A stretch of DNA of 64,000 bases. It comes from Magicicada septendecula (taxonomy: Eukaryota; Arthropoda; Insecta; Hemiptera; Cicadidae). The stretch spans positions 687,223,877 through 687,287,876 of the forward strand of contig CM068368.1 in the NCBI GenBank assembly GCA_034769895.1, given 5' to 3'. A program made the translations under genes and the position numbers. How positions within the stretch are numbered: position 1 is the stretch's first letter; every line of letters starts with the position of its first letter. Below the pieces are notes generated by a model, which made no database searches, was not told the DNA's origin, and saw only the letters and a list, made by a program, of their open reading frames with translations. This document shows, piece after piece, positions 46,601 to 60,211 of the stretch.

Positions 46601-49600
46601 CTTCGACCGTAAGCGTTTCGCGCATGTCCATGCCTAAAACAACAGGAGCGGACCACGGCCCGGAGTTTAGTCTCACATCTCACAGCGACTCCCTCTGACC
46701 GTAAGCGTTTCGCGCATGTCCATGCCTATAACAACAGGAGCGGACCACGGCCCGGAGTTTAGTCTCACATCTCACAGCGACTCCCTCTGACCGTAAGCGT
46801 TTCGCGCATGTCCATGCCTATAACAACAGGAGCGGACGACGGCCCGGAGTTTAAGTCTCACAGCGACTCCCTCTGACCGTAAGCGTTTTGCGCATGTCCA
46901 TGCCTACAACAACAGCAGTGGACCACGGCCCGGAGTTTAGTCACTTTGTTTCGCCTTTCCCCTCCGACCGTAAGCGTTTCGCGCATGTCCATGCCTATAA
47001 CAACAGGAGTGGACGACGGCCCGGAGTTTAGTAACTTGTTTCGCCTTTCCCCTCCGACCGTAAGCGTTTCGCGCATGTCCATGCCTATAACAACAGGAGC
47101 GGACCACGGCCCGGAGTTTAGTCTTACATCTGACAGCGACTCCCTCTGACCGTAAGCGTTTCGCGCATGTCCATGCCTATAACAACAGGAGCGGACGACG
47201 GCCCGGAGTTTAAGTCTCACAGCGACTCCCTCTGACCGTAAGCGTTTTGCGCATGTCCATGCCTACAACAACAGCAGTGGACCACGGCCCGGAGTTTAGT
47301 CACTTTGTTTCGCATTTCCCCTTCGACCGTAAGCGTTTCGCGCATGTCCATGCCTAAAACAACAGGAGCGGACCACGGCCCGGAGTTTAGTCTCACATCT
47401 CACAGCGACTCCCTCTGACCGTAAGCGTTTCGCGCATGTCCATGCCTATAACAACAGGAGCGGACCACGGCCCGGAGTTTAGTCTCACATCTCACAGCGA
47501 CTCCCTCTGACCGTAAGCGTTTCGCGCATGTCCATGCCTATAACAACAGGAGCGGACGACGGCCCGGAGTTTAAGTCTCACAGCGACTCCCTCTGACCGT
47601 AAGCGTTTTGCGCATGTCCATGCCTACAACAACAGCAGTGGACCACGGCCCGGAGTTTAGTCACTTTGTTTCGCCTTTCCCCTCCGACCGTAAGCGTTTC
47701 GCGCATGTCCATGCCTATAACAACAGGAGTGGACGACGGCCCGGAGTTTAGTAACTTGTTTCGCCTTTCCCCTCCGACCGTAAGCGTTTCGCGCATGTCC
47801 ATGCCTATAACAACAGGAGTGGACCACGGTCCGGAGTTTAGTCACTTTGTTTCGCCTTTCCCCTCCGACCGTAAGCGTTTCGGGCATGTCCATGCCTATG
47901 ACAACAGGAGTGGACCATGGCCCGGAGTTTAGTCACTTTGTTTCGCCTTTCCCCTCCGACCGTAAGCGTTTCGGGCATGTCCATGCCTATAACAACAGGA
48001 GCGGACCACGGCCCGGAGTTTAGTCTCACATCTCACAGCGACTCCCTCTGACCGTAAGCGTTTTGCGCATGTCCATGCCAACAACAACAGGAGTGGACCA
48101 CGGCCCGGAGTTTAGTCACTTTGTTTCGCCTTTCCCCTCCGACCGTAAGCGTTTCGCGCATGTCCATGCCTAAAACAACAGGAGCGGACCACGGCCCGGA
48201 GTTTAAGTCTCACAGCGACTCCCTCTGACCGTAAGCGTTTTGCGCATGTCCATGCCTACAACAACAGCAGTGGACCACGGCCCGGAGTTTAGTCACTTTG
48301 TTTCGCATTTCCCCTCCGACCGTAAGCGTTTCGCGCATGTCCATGCCTATAACAACAGGAGCGGACCACGGCCCGGAGTTTAGTCTCACATCTCACAGCG
48401 ACTCCCTCTGACCGTAAGCGTTTCGCGCATGTCCATGCCTATAACAACAGGAGCGGACGACGGCCCGGAGTTTAAGTCTCACAGCGACTCCCTCTGACCG
48501 TAAGCGTTTTGCGCATGTCCATGCCTACAACAACAGCAGTGGACCACGGCCCGGAGTTTAGTCACTTTGTTTCGCATTTCCCCTTCGACCGTAAGCGTTT
48601 CGCGCATGTCCATGCCTAAAACAACAGGAGCGGACCACGGCCCGGAGTTTACTCTGACATCTCACAGCGACTCCCTCTGACCGTAAGCGTTTCGCGCATG
48701 TCCATGCCTATAACAACAGGAGCGGACCACGGCCCGGAGTTTAGTCTCACATCTCACAGCGACTCCCTCTGACCGTAAGCGTTTCGCGCATGTCCATGCT
48801 TATAACAACAGGAGCGGACGACGGCCCGGAGTTTAAGTCTCACAGCGACTCCCTCTGACCGTAAGCGTTTTGCGCATGTCCATGCCTACAACAACAGCAG
48901 TGGACCACGGCCCGGAGTTTAGTCACTTTGTTTCGCCTTTCCCCTCCGACCGTAAGCGTTTCGCGCATGTCCATGCCTAAAACAACAGGAGCGGACCACG
49001 GCCCGGAGTTTAGTCTCACATCTCACAGCGACTCCCTCTGACCGTAAGCGTTTCGCGCATGTCCATGCCTAAAACAACAGGAGTGGACCACGGCCCGGAG
49101 TTTAGTCACTTTGTTTCGCCTTTCCCCTCCGACCGTAAGCGTTTCGCGCATGTCCATGCCTATATCAACAGGAGCGGACCACGGCCCGGAGTTTAGTCTC
49201 ACATCTCACAGCGACTCCCTCTGACCGTAAGCGTTTCGCGCATGTCCATGCCTATAACAACAGGAGCGGACCACGGCCCGGAGTTTAGTCTCACATCTCA
49301 CAGCGACTCCCTCTGACCGTAAGCGTTTCGCGCATGTCCATGCTTATAACAACAGGGGCCGACGACGGCCCGGAGTTTAAGTCTCACAGCGACTCCCTCT
49401 GACCGTAAGCGTTTTGCGCATGTCCATGCCTACAACAACAGCAGTGGACCACGGCCCGGAGTTTAGTCACTTTGTTTCGCATTTCCCCTCCGACCGTAAG
49501 CGTTTCGCGCATGTCCATGCCTATATCAACAGGAGCGGACCACGGCCCGGAGTTTAGTCTCACATCTCACAGCGACTCCCTCTGACCGTAAGCGTTTCGC

Positions 49601-52600
49601 GCATGTCCATGCCTATAACAACAGGAGCGGACGACGGCCCGGAGTTTAAGTCTCACAGCGACTCCCTCTGACCGTAAGCGTTTTACGCATGTCCATGCCT
49701 ACAACAACAGCAGTGGACCACGGCCCGGAGTTTAGTCACTTTGTTTCGCATTTCCCCTTCGACCGTAAGCGTTTCGCGCATGTCCATGCCTAAAACAACA
49801 GGAGCGGACCACGGCCCGGAGTTTACTCTGACATCTCACAGCGACTCCCTCTGACCGTAAGCGTTTCGCGCATGTCCATGCCTATAACAACAGGAGCGGA
49901 CCACGGCCCGGAGTTTAGTCTCACATCTCACAGCGACTCCCTCTGACCGTAAGCGTTTCGCGCATGTCCATGCTTATAACAACAGCAGTGGACCACGGCC
50001 CGGAGTTTAGTCACTTTGTTTCGCCTTTCCCCTCCGACCGTAAGCGTTTCGCGCATGTCCATGCCTAAAACAACAGGAGTGGACCACGGCCCGGAGTTTA
50101 GTCACTTTGTTTCGCCTTTCCCCTCCGACCGTAAGCGTTTCGCGCATGTCCATGCCTATAACAACAGGAGCGGGCCACGGCCCGGAGTTTAGTCTCACAT
50201 CTCACAGCGACTCCCTCTGACCGTAAGCGTTTCGCGCATGTCCATGCCTATAACAACAGGAGTGGACCACGGTCCGGAGTTTAGTCACTTTGTTTCGCCT
50301 TTCCCCTCCGACCGTAAGCGTTTCGGGCATGTCCATGCCTATGACAACAGGAGTGGACCATGGCCCGGAGTTTAGTCACTTTGTTTCGCCTTTCCCCTCC
50401 GACCGTAAGCGTTTCGGGCATGTCCATGCCTATAACAACAGGAGCGGACCACGGCCCGGAGTTTAGTCTCACATCTCACAGCGACTCCCTCTGACCGTAA
50501 GCGTTTTGCGCATGTCCATGCCAACAACAACAGGAGTGGACCACGGCCCGGAGTTTAGTCACTTTGTTTCGCCTTTCCCCTCCGACCGTAAGCGTTTCGC
50601 GCATGTAAATGCCTAAAACAACAGGAGCGGACCACGGCCCGGAGTTTAAGTCTCACAGCGACTCCCTCTGACCGTAAGCGTTTTGCGCATGTCCATGCCT
50701 ACAACAACAGCAGTGGACCACGGCCCGGAGTTTAGTCACTTTGTTTCGCATTTCCCCTCCGACCGTAAGCGTTTCGCGCATGTCCATGCCTATAACAACA
50801 GGAGCGGACCACGGCCCGGAGTTTAGTCTCACATCTCACAGCGACTCCCTCTGACCGTAAGCGTTTCGCGCATGTCCATGCCTATAACAACAGGAGCGGA
50901 CGACGGCCCGGAGTTTAAGTCTCACAGCGACTCCCTCTGACCGTAAGCGTTTTGCGCATGTCCATGCCTACAACAACAGCAGTGGACCACGGCCCGGAGT
51001 TTAGTCACTTTGTTTCGCATTTCCCCTTCGACCGTAAGCGTTTCGCGCATGTCCATGCCTAAAACAACAGGAGCGGACCACGGCCCGGAGTTTACTCTGA
51101 CATCTCACAGCGACTCCCTCTGACCGTAAGCGTTTCGCGCATGTCCATGCCTATAACAACAGGAGCGGACCACGGCCCGGAGTTTAGTCTCACATCTCAC
51201 AGCGACTCCCTCTGACCGTAAGCGTTTCGCGCATGTCCATGCTTATAACAACAGGAGCGGACGACGGCCCGGAGTTTAAGTCTCACAGCGACTCCCTCTG
51301 ACCGTAAGCGTTTTGCGCATGTCCATGCCTACAACAACAGCAGTGGACCACGGCCCGGAGTTTAGTCACTTTTTTTCGCCTTTCCCCTCCGACCGTAAGC
51401 GTTTCGCGCATGTCCATGCCTAAAACAACAGGAGCGGACCACGGCCCGGAGTTTAGTCTCACATCTCACAGCGACTCCCTCTGACCGTAAGCGTTTCGCG
51501 CATGTCCATGCCTAAAACAACAGGAGTGGACCACGGCCCGGAGTTTAGTCACTTTGTTTCGCCTTTCCCCTCCGACCGTAAGCGTTTCGCGCATGTCCAT
51601 GCCTATAACAACAGGAGCGGGCCACGGCCCGGAGTTTAGTCTCACATCTCACAGCGACTCCCTCTGACCGTAAGCGTTTCGCGCATGTCCATGCCTATAA
51701 CAACAGGAGCGGACCACGGCCCGGAGTTTAGTCTCACATCTCACAGCGACTCCCTCTGACCGTAAGCGTTTCGCGCATGTCCATGCTTATAACAACAGGG
51801 GCGGACGACGGCCCGGAGTTTAAGTCTCACAGCGACTCCCTCTGACCGTAAGCGTTTTGCGCATGTCCATGCCTACAACAACAGCAGTGGACCACGGCCC
51901 GGAGTTTAGTCACTTTGTTTCGCATTTCCCCTCCGACCGTAAGCGTTTCGCGCATGTCCATGCCTATAACAACAGGAGCGGACCACGGCCCGGAGTTTAG
52001 TCTCACATCTCACAGCGACTCCCTCTGACCGTAAGCGTTTCGCGCATGTCCATGCCTATAACAACAGGAGCGGACGACGGCCCGGAGTTTAAGTCTCACA
52101 GCGACTCCCTCTGACCGTAAGCGTTTTACGCATGTCCATGCCTACAACAACAGCAGTGGACCACGGCCCGGAGTTTAGTCACTTTGTTTCGCATTTCCCC
52201 TTCGACCGTAAGCGTTTCGCGCATGTCCATGCCTAAAACAACAGGAGCGGACCACGGCCCGGAGTTTACTTTGACATCTCACAGCGACTCCCTCTGACCG
52301 TAAGCGTTTCGCGCATGTCCATGCCTATAACAACAGGAGCGGACCACGGCCCGGAGTTTAGTCTCACATCTCACAGCGACTCCCTCTGACCGTAAGCGTT
52401 TCGCGCATGTCCATGCTTATAACAACAGCAGTGGACCACGGCCCGGAGTTTAGTCACTTTGTTTCGCCTTTCCCCTCCGACCGTAAGCGTTTCGCGCATG
52501 TCCATGCCTAAAACAACAGGAGCGGACCACGGCCCGGAGTTTAGTCTCACATCTCACAGCGACTCCCTCTGACCGTAAGCGTTTCGCGCATGTCCATGCC

Positions 52601-55600
52601 TAAAACAACAGGAGTGGACCACGGCCCGGAGTTTAGTCACTTTGTTTCGCCTTTCCCCTCCGACCGTAAGCGTTTCTCGCATGTCCATGCCTATAACAAC
52701 AGGAGCGGGCCACGGCCCGGAGTTTAGTCTCACATCTCACAGCGACTCCCTCTGACCGTAAGCGTTTCGCGCATGTCCATGCCTACAACAACAGGAGTGG
52801 ACCACGGCCCGGAGTTTAGTCACTTTGTTTCGCCTTTCCCCTCCGACCGTAAGCGTTTCGCGCATGTCCATGCCTATAACAACAGGAGTGGACCACGGCC
52901 CGGAGTTTAGTCTCACATCTCACAGCGACTCCCTCTGACCGTAAGCGTTTCGCGCATGTCCATGCCTATAACAACAGGAGCGGACGACGGCCCGGAGTTT
53001 AGTCTCACATCTCACAACGACTCCCTCTGACCGTAAGCGTTTCGCGCATGTCCATGCCTAAAACAACAGGAGCGGACCACGGCCCGGAGTTTAAGTCTCA
53101 CAGCGACTCCCTCTGACCGTAAGCGTTTTGCGCATGTCCATGCCTACAACAACAGCAGTGGACCACGGCCCGGAGTTTAGTCACTTTGTTTCGCATTTCC
53201 CCTCCGACCGTAAGCGTTTCGCGCATGTCCATGCCTATAACAACAGGAGCGGACCACGGCCCGGAGTTTAGTCTCACATCTCACAGCGACTCCCTCTGAC
53301 CGTAAGCGTTTCGCGCATGTCCATGCCTATAACAACAGGAGCGGACGACGGCCCGGAGTTTAAGTCTCACAGCGACTCCCTCTGACCGTAAGCGTTTTGC
53401 GCATGTCCATGCCTACAACAACAGCAGTGGACCACGGCCCGGAGTTTAGTCACTTTGTTTCGCCTTTCCCCTCCGACCGTAAGCGTTTCGCGCATGTCCA
53501 TGCCTATAACAACAGGAGTGGACGACGGCCCGGAGTTTAGTCACTTTGTTTCGCCTTTCCCCTCCGACCGTAAGCGTTTCGCGCATGTCCATGCCTATAA
53601 CAACAGGAGGGGACCACGGTCCGGAGTTTAGTCACTTTGTTTCGCCTTTCCCCTCCGACCGTAAGCGTTTCGGGCATGTCCATGCCTATGACAACAGGAG
53701 TGGACCATGGCCCGGAGTTTAGTCACTTTGTTTCGCCTTTCCCCTCCGACCGTAAGCGTTTCGGGCATGTCCATGCCTATAACAACAGGAGCGGACCACG
53801 GCCCGGAGTTTAGTCTCACATCTCACAGCGACTCCCTCTGACCGTAAGCGTTTTGCGCATGTCCATGCCTACAACAACAGGAGTGGACCACGGCCCGGAG
53901 TTTAGTCACTTTGTTTCGCCTTTCCCCTCCGACCGTAAGCGTTTCGCGCATGTCCATGCCTAAAACAACAGGAGCGGACCACGGCCCGGAGTTTAGTCTC
54001 ACATCTCACAGCGACTCCCTCTGACCGTAAGCGTTTCGCGCATGTCCATGCCAACAACAACAGGAGTGGACCACGGCCCGGAGTTTAGTCACTTTGTTTC
54101 GCCTTTCCCCTCCGACCGTAAGCGTTTCGCGCATGTCCATGCCTAAAACAACAGGAGCGGACCACGGCCCGGAGTTTAAGTCTCACAGCGACTCCCTCTG
54201 ACCGTAAGCGTTTTGCGCATGTCCATGCCTACAACAACAGCAGTGGACCACGGCCCGGAGTTTAGTCACTTTGTTTCGCATTTCCCCTCCGACCGTAAGC
54301 GTTTCGCGCATGTCCATGCCTATAACAACAGGAGCGGACCACGGCCCGGAGTTTAGTCTCACATCTCACAGCGACTCCCTCTGACCGTAAGCGTTTTGCG
54401 CATGTCCATGCCTACAACAACAGCAGTGGACCACGGCCCGGAGTTTAGTCACTTTGTTTCGCATTTCCCCTTCGACCGTAAGCGTTTCGCGCATGTCCAT
54501 GCCTAAAACAACAGGAGCGGACCACGGCCCGGAGTTTAGTCTCACATCTCACAGCGACTCCCTCTGACCGTAAGCGTTTCGCGCATGTCCATGCCTATAA
54601 CAACAGGAGCGGACCACGGCCCGGAGTTTAGTCTCACATCTCACAACGACTCCCTCTGACCGTAAGCGTTTCGCGCATGTCCATGCCTATAACAACAGGA
54701 GCGGACGACGGCCCGGAGTTTAGTCTCACATCTCACATCGACTGCCTCTGACCGTAAGCGTTTCGCGCATGTCCATGCCTATAACAACAGGAGCGGACGA
54801 CGGCCCGGAGGAGTTTAAGTCTCACAGCGACTCCCTCTGACCGTAAGCGTTTTGCGCATGTCCATGCCTACAACAACAGCAGTGGACCACGGCCCGGAGT
54901 TTAATCACTTTGTTTCGCCTTTCCCCTCCGACCGTAAGCGTTTCGCGCATGTCCATGCCTATAACAACAGGAGCGGACGACGGCCCGGAGTTTAAGTCTC
55001 ACAGCGACTCCCTCTGACCGTAGCGTTTTGCGCATGTCCATGCCTACAACAACAGCAGTGGACCACGGCCCGGAGTTTAGTCACTTTGTTTCGCCTTTCC
55101 CCTCCGACCGTAAGCGTTTCTCGCATGTCCATGCCTGAAACAACATGAGCGGACGACGGCCCGGAGTTTAGTCTCACATCTCACAGCGACTCCCTCTGAC
55201 CGTAAGCGTTTCGCGCATGTCCATGCCTACAACAACAGGAGTGGACCACGGCCCGGAGTTTAGTCACTTTGTTTCGCCTTTCCCCTCCGACCGTAAGCGT
55301 TTCGCGCATGTCCATGCCTATAACAACAGGAGCGGACGACGGCCCGGAGTTTAAGTCTCACAGCGACTCCCTCTGACCGTAAGCGTTTCGCGCATGTCCA
55401 TGCCTACAACAACAGGAGCGGACCACGGCCCGCAGTTTAGTCTGACATCTCACAGCGACTCCCTCTGACCGTAAGCGTTTCGCGCATGTCCATGCCTACA
55501 ACAACAGGAGCGGACCACGGCCCGCAGTTTAGTCTGACATCTCACAGCGACTCCCTCTGACCGTAAGCCTTTCGCGCATGTCCATGCCTACAACAACAGG

Positions 55601-55809
55601 AGCGGACCACGGCCCGCAGTTTAGTCTCACATCTCACAGCGACTCCCTCTGACCGTAAGCCTTTCGCGCATGTCCATGCCTACAACAACAGGAGCGGACC
55701 ACGGCCCGCAGTTTAGTCTCACATCTCACAGCGACTCCCTCTGACCGTAAGCGTCCATGCCTATAACAACAGGAGCGGACCACGGCCCGGAGTTTAGTCA
55801 CTTTGTTTC
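43689..55809. repeat. Satellite array, about 130 monomers of 85-92 bp in two subtypes
   Basis: Every monomer shares GACCGTAAGCGTTTCGCGCA, then TGTCCATGCCTA, AACAACAGGAG and CCACGGCCCGGAGTTTA. Subtype A (92 bp) begins TCTCACATCTCACAGCGACT; a short form (85-86 bp) begins AAGTCTCACAGCG. Subtype B (91 bp) begins TCACTTTGTTTCGCCTTTCC. A and B often alternate, giving a 183-bp dimer divisible by three, which explains the spurious open frames. Longer units also repeat: blocks at 45596-46047 recur at 47578-48029 (1,982 bp), and 46228 recurs at 46858 (630 bp). The array is GC-rich against AT-rich surroundings, starts with an A monomer and ends inside a B monomer. No protein function is implied. Confidence 0.97.
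55377..55770. repeat. Subtype-A-only edge of the satellite with private variants
   Basis: Successive A monomers carry CGGCCCGCAGTTTAG (G to C) and some AAGCCTTTCGCGC, variants not seen elsewhere in the array. The last A monomer has lost about 11 bases including the TTTCGCGC octamer. A local late expansion at the array edge. Confidence 0.8.
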
Positions 55810-57110
55810 CAACACTGTTGGCGCCGGCCGTGAAAGTCTTACTTACATATTATTATTATTATTACCATTTTTAGAGATTAAGTGTGTAAAGAAACTACCC
55901 AAAACGGACTGATGAAGCCAAGTTACGGTCGGACTCTGTACCTGTTTGAGCAGTGGTGGTGACGATAGATTTCTGTCATCCAACTGTAATCATACTTTCC
56001 CAGTTTATGCGCATAATACCATACACACAGCGTGAATCGTCACTTTTAAATTACGTACTCCCCTTTCCACTTCGCCACCGTCGCTAACGCTCAGAGAGGC
56101 TAAATGAGCTAAATAGTCTGTACGGAGTTTTGAATTTGAACGTTCTCTTCAGTGTATAAGCCACACAAGAATAATGGCCGTTTGTGGAACTTTTTTTGTT
56201 TATTTATTTTTCGCTGTAATGTCTCCGCTCAGTTTAGTAGATAGTTTCTCTTCGCCCAGTGCACTAACATGTTCCACTTCTACTTGCCGTCTATGATCGC
56301 TTTCCTATTCTCTAACATCAATTCGCTGACCTCTCTAATTCTCTAACATCAATCCACATCTCTATTCTTTCGATCTTATTTTTGTCACCCCCCCTCATGC
56401 AGTTACCTTTCTTGTCATCACCTCTTGTCGATGGTCTTATTACAGCACGTGTCCAAACCACGTGGTCTCTGGGCTTTTATACACTCTTCACATCCGACAT
56501 ACACTACGTTTTTTTGCCCATAGGTTAAAATCATAGTACAATTAACTGTCACTATTATTTTTTAAAAACTCAACCCGTTCAACGAATCTTTGTTTAACAC
56601 GGATGTAACACAGCTTAAGAACGTTCATTTTAACCAACTAAAGTGTACACTTGATACCCACTATGGCATTACATAAATATTGAGACAATTTAAATTTATT
56701 AATGAATCAAAAATCGAAAACTGGTGGCCAAATTCCGAAAAGAAAACATCAAAATGCTAACTGAAAATATAAATAATTTTTAAACAAGTACGTGGGTCCA
56801 TTAAAGTATTTTAAAAAGTGTAGGCCTACCACTTAGACCGTGTTCAGTACATATGCACGCAATATGGCTTAATTATATTTTTGTATCCCTTACAGAAAGA
56901 ACTACAAGAACGGAAAAACAAAGTTTAACGATATTGTGATATTTTTATTAAAATTTACGATTATGCCTAACATATACAGCAGACATAAGAGGATGTCGGC
57001 ACGTAAAAGATACTTTGTCTTCCTTACTGTATCCTTCACAATTTTACATTCTACATATTAAATTATAAATAATAAATTATAACAAGCAGGATTCGTATTT
57101 GAGATGGTGG
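55810..57110. other. Flank of the satellite; no gene recognised
   Basis: Contains a short (TTA)n run (about 55848-55862) and, at 56330-56480, the repeat shared with 41125-41285. No exon found. Confidence 0.5.
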
Positions 57111-57284
57111 CTTACTACGAAAGGGCAGGAGGGACCCTTTAACAGTGGTGAAGGCAACCTCCTAGGAGTCAGTACTCTGAAAATAAGCCCCTGGTCCTGC
57201 GGGTTGGCTGTTGGGCGTAGTGCTGACGACTCCATGCCATAAAACCCTTTACTGTTGAGAAGGCTAAAGGAAAATAATTAAAGG

Positions 57285-57580
57285 ATCAATTAGTATAGAT
57301 AGGCTGAGATTGGCAGGACATGTACAGAGAATGAATGAGGAGGATGGGTGTTCTTAAGAGGATTGTGAAATGCACATCAGAAGGAAAGACAGGGCATGGA
57401 AGACCTAAACTACGATGGATTGACGGAATTCTAGAAAAAATTAAAGTACTTGGAGTAAAAATTGGTGGACGTTGGCTAAGGGTAGAGAAGTCTGGAGGAA
57501 AATCCTGAGGGAAGCTGAGGCCCACGGTGGGCTGTGAAGCTACTGATGATGATGATGATGTGATGAAATTATAACAATAT
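57285..57580 (+). pseudogene. Degenerate LINE 3' end with (GAT)n tail
   Basis: Across two or three frames the plus strand gives RLRLAGHVQRMNEE, VLKRIVKCTSEGKTGHGRPK, LRWIDGILEKIKVLGVK and VWRKILREAEAHGGL, all typical of the C-terminus of RTE/jockey-like LINEs. It ends in GATGATGATGATG (about 57546-57560). Same family as 26830-27236. An upstream stretch (57110-57250) may be another part of such an element. Confidence 0.7.
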
Positions 57581-57584
57581 AAAC

Positions 57585-59865
57585 TATGGAAATTAATAAT
57601 AGTCACTGATAATTACAGACGAGCGATGTGATAGTCATTTGTCATTATTATTAGATCTCCACGTGCACAACACGTCTTTTCTGTCAACACGATCAGAGTA
57701 TAAGCGTCATAAACAAATCTCGAATGACACATTATCGCTGTCTATGACTACTATATAGTCGCAAACAACTGAGTATACTAGGGCATGTGCATTAATATTA
57801 CATCATTACAGACAAACAAGACAACGTTTTGCTACTGCATAATCATACGCTTTTGAACGTTACTTATAGAAAATCCGACAAATGTCTGATCCGAAATCAG
57901 TCTTGCACTTTAACGTCTAGACATAGCACTCACGAATCATTTACAGTTCAACAAGAAACTGAAACCTACAGAGAGAAGAAACCGAAAGAAACCGATGCGC
58001 GCAGTCCAATTTAAATTTTCCGGTCTAATTAATTAACCGCTTCTTCAACAACGAAATTAATTATTTTACAAATAATTATAAACAACTATGAACATCATGG
58101 GATGGTAAATTTATCGTCCTACAAACATTACGTTATGAATGAGATAACAGGATCTATAAAGATTACCGTTTTGGTTTATCAATACATTCAACCACTGCGA
58201 CTGTACATTCAGTATACGCTGTATTATAACTAGATCTATTACACAAATATTGAAAAATCAAATACGAAGGAATATGCAATTATATAGCTGAATTTAGAAA
58301 AAATGCAAGTGATCATAACAGATTTGATAAGATTTTTAGATTCAAGATTCTATGGCGTTTTAGTACTATCGAATTTATTATCTCGCGAGTTTCAATGTCG
58401 ACAAAATGTCCCTGCAAACAGAACATCCACTTCAAAAACTACGCGGTTCAAATGTACTCGCGTCATTATATCACGGTTAAAAATGTCGGCACAGCGACAG
58501 AACGGCCTTGTCTCAGGTCTGCTTTTTTATTCATTTTTTGTAATAAATTTGTTTTTTGTTTTATTGTTATTGTATTTTTTCGTTTTAGAATTTTTCTACG
58601 TTCATACTTTTAGTGTGTTTGGAAATCGGAAAATCAGGGAATTTCTTCTTGTTTACTTTTAAAATACATATGTTTACTTTAATTCTATACTCAATATACA
58701 AGATATTCGAGGTTAAAATTGTTAGAATTTCGTCATATCGAATGAAGAACTTGATCTACCTTTGTTTAATTTCTACCGTATTGTTATTTTATTATTTTTA
58801 TCCAATAAAGATTTGGAATATCGACAGTCGGGTTCACACAATCGCTGAAATAGTTTTGTATACAGAACGTAGCTTTAGAAAGAAATTTCAAATTCACACG
58901 ATGCTTAAGATGTTTATTTAATCTTCTGGTATGTAAATAAAACAAATATATCAGGAAAAAATTGAAAAAATATTTGATAAATGAATTATCTGCACCAATC
59001 TTTTTCTATTTTACAAAATACACAAACAAAAGGCCGCCGCGCCGTTTAAAATGTCACAGTTATTTTCAATTTTAAAAACAAATTTTAACAAAAGTTAAAA
59101 CAAAAGGTACGAAAATAGTTTTAACACTGATATTTTGAAGCGCAACTTCACTGACGGGCAACGGCACCGACGGGGACGTGTTTGAAGTGACCCTATCACA
59201 CAGCACTCAGGATCATTGAGGACAATAGCAGTTAGTTAACTTCACGCATGTTTCTTTCTTTTTTTATTTTACTATATGTTTGGTTTTAATAAAGTTTTTG
59301 TGTTCACTCATATACGCGCCTGCGCGTTTACGTATTTATAAACCTGAAGACGTCTCCTGATTTTCGGTGTCGAAATGTGCCTGTTTTATTATCAGCTATT
59401 TTTTGTTTCATCGGATGGTAACTGTTACTGTTTTCAATAATACGAAGAGCCTATGCCTACGCGGGCTAGATACAAAGACTACTGCCTTACCATTTTATAA
59501 CTACACCTCTCAAACGCTATGATTTGTTATTTCAAAAGAAACATTTATTAAACATGCGTAATCTATTAAACGTTATTTAACCAACTTTAAAGCCAATGCG
59601 TTTACATTGATATAGCAGTATTATGTATTCAACATACTACTAATACAGCACTGTGCGTTCGATACTGCTTTTCTTAAAGCCTCAATGTTGATTCCCCCAG
59701 TCTTGACCAGTGTCAAATGTTCTAAAGCTTCTGGTTTCTGTTACAAATGAAGTTAAACACTCGTAAAAAAAAAAACTCAGTAATGAATGTCGTTTATAGC
59801 TATTATGTACGAAAATTAAAATTATTTACATATAATCATCAATAATTCATGGTGACAATGTATAT
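57585..59865. other. No feature recognised
   Basis: AT-rich DNA. The open frames at 58303-58662 and 58613-58921 are Phe/Leu/Ile-rich from base composition and show no homology I recognise. Confidence 0.45.
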
Positions 59866-59867
59866 AT

Positions 59868-60211
59868 TTTAGAGAAAAGTTCTTAGGCAAATATCGGGAT
59901 CAATAAAAGAAAATAGAAACTGGATAATAACAAACCAGCTCAGTGGGGATAAATGCCCTTCTGGAGATACGTAAACTCCGGTTAAGAGAACATGTGTTAG
60001 AGAATGGATGATCGCAGAACCCATTTCATGATCCCAAAAAATTCTAATGGAATAATGGAAGATAAATGACCCCGAAGAAAATGGAAGAATGGAGTGAGAG
60101 ACTATGCATGGACAGGGGGAGACAGCAGAGACTGATATGTGTGGCTGGGAGACAAATTGCAAGGAGGAGGCCACGATACCGTAGGAAAATTCATAATTAG
60201 CATGTCCCTCG
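59868..60211 (+). pseudogene. Degenerate LINE reverse transcriptase fragment
   Basis: Translation across frames gives EKVLRQISGSIKENRNW, EIRKLRLREHVLEN and RQIARRRPRYRRK, resembling the FERRILRKIFGP / RLRWLGHV / GRRRPRK order of LINE C-termini. Many stops. It stops where the candidate LTR begins at 60212, suggesting the LTR element inserted next to or into it. Confidence 0.45.

Noticed and set aside
45596-48029. Open frames of 60-120 codons in the satellite
   Set aside because: They arise because the A+B dimer is 183 bp and divisible by three; they repeat identically and stop at short-A monomers.
43689-55809. CRISPR-like pattern of conserved and variable parts
   Set aside because: The variable parts are only a few recurring types, not unique spacers, and the context is eukaryotic.
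58303-58921. Hydrophobic open frames of about 100-119 codons
   Set aside because: Phe/Leu/Ile content follows from T-rich DNA; no conserved motif or gene context.
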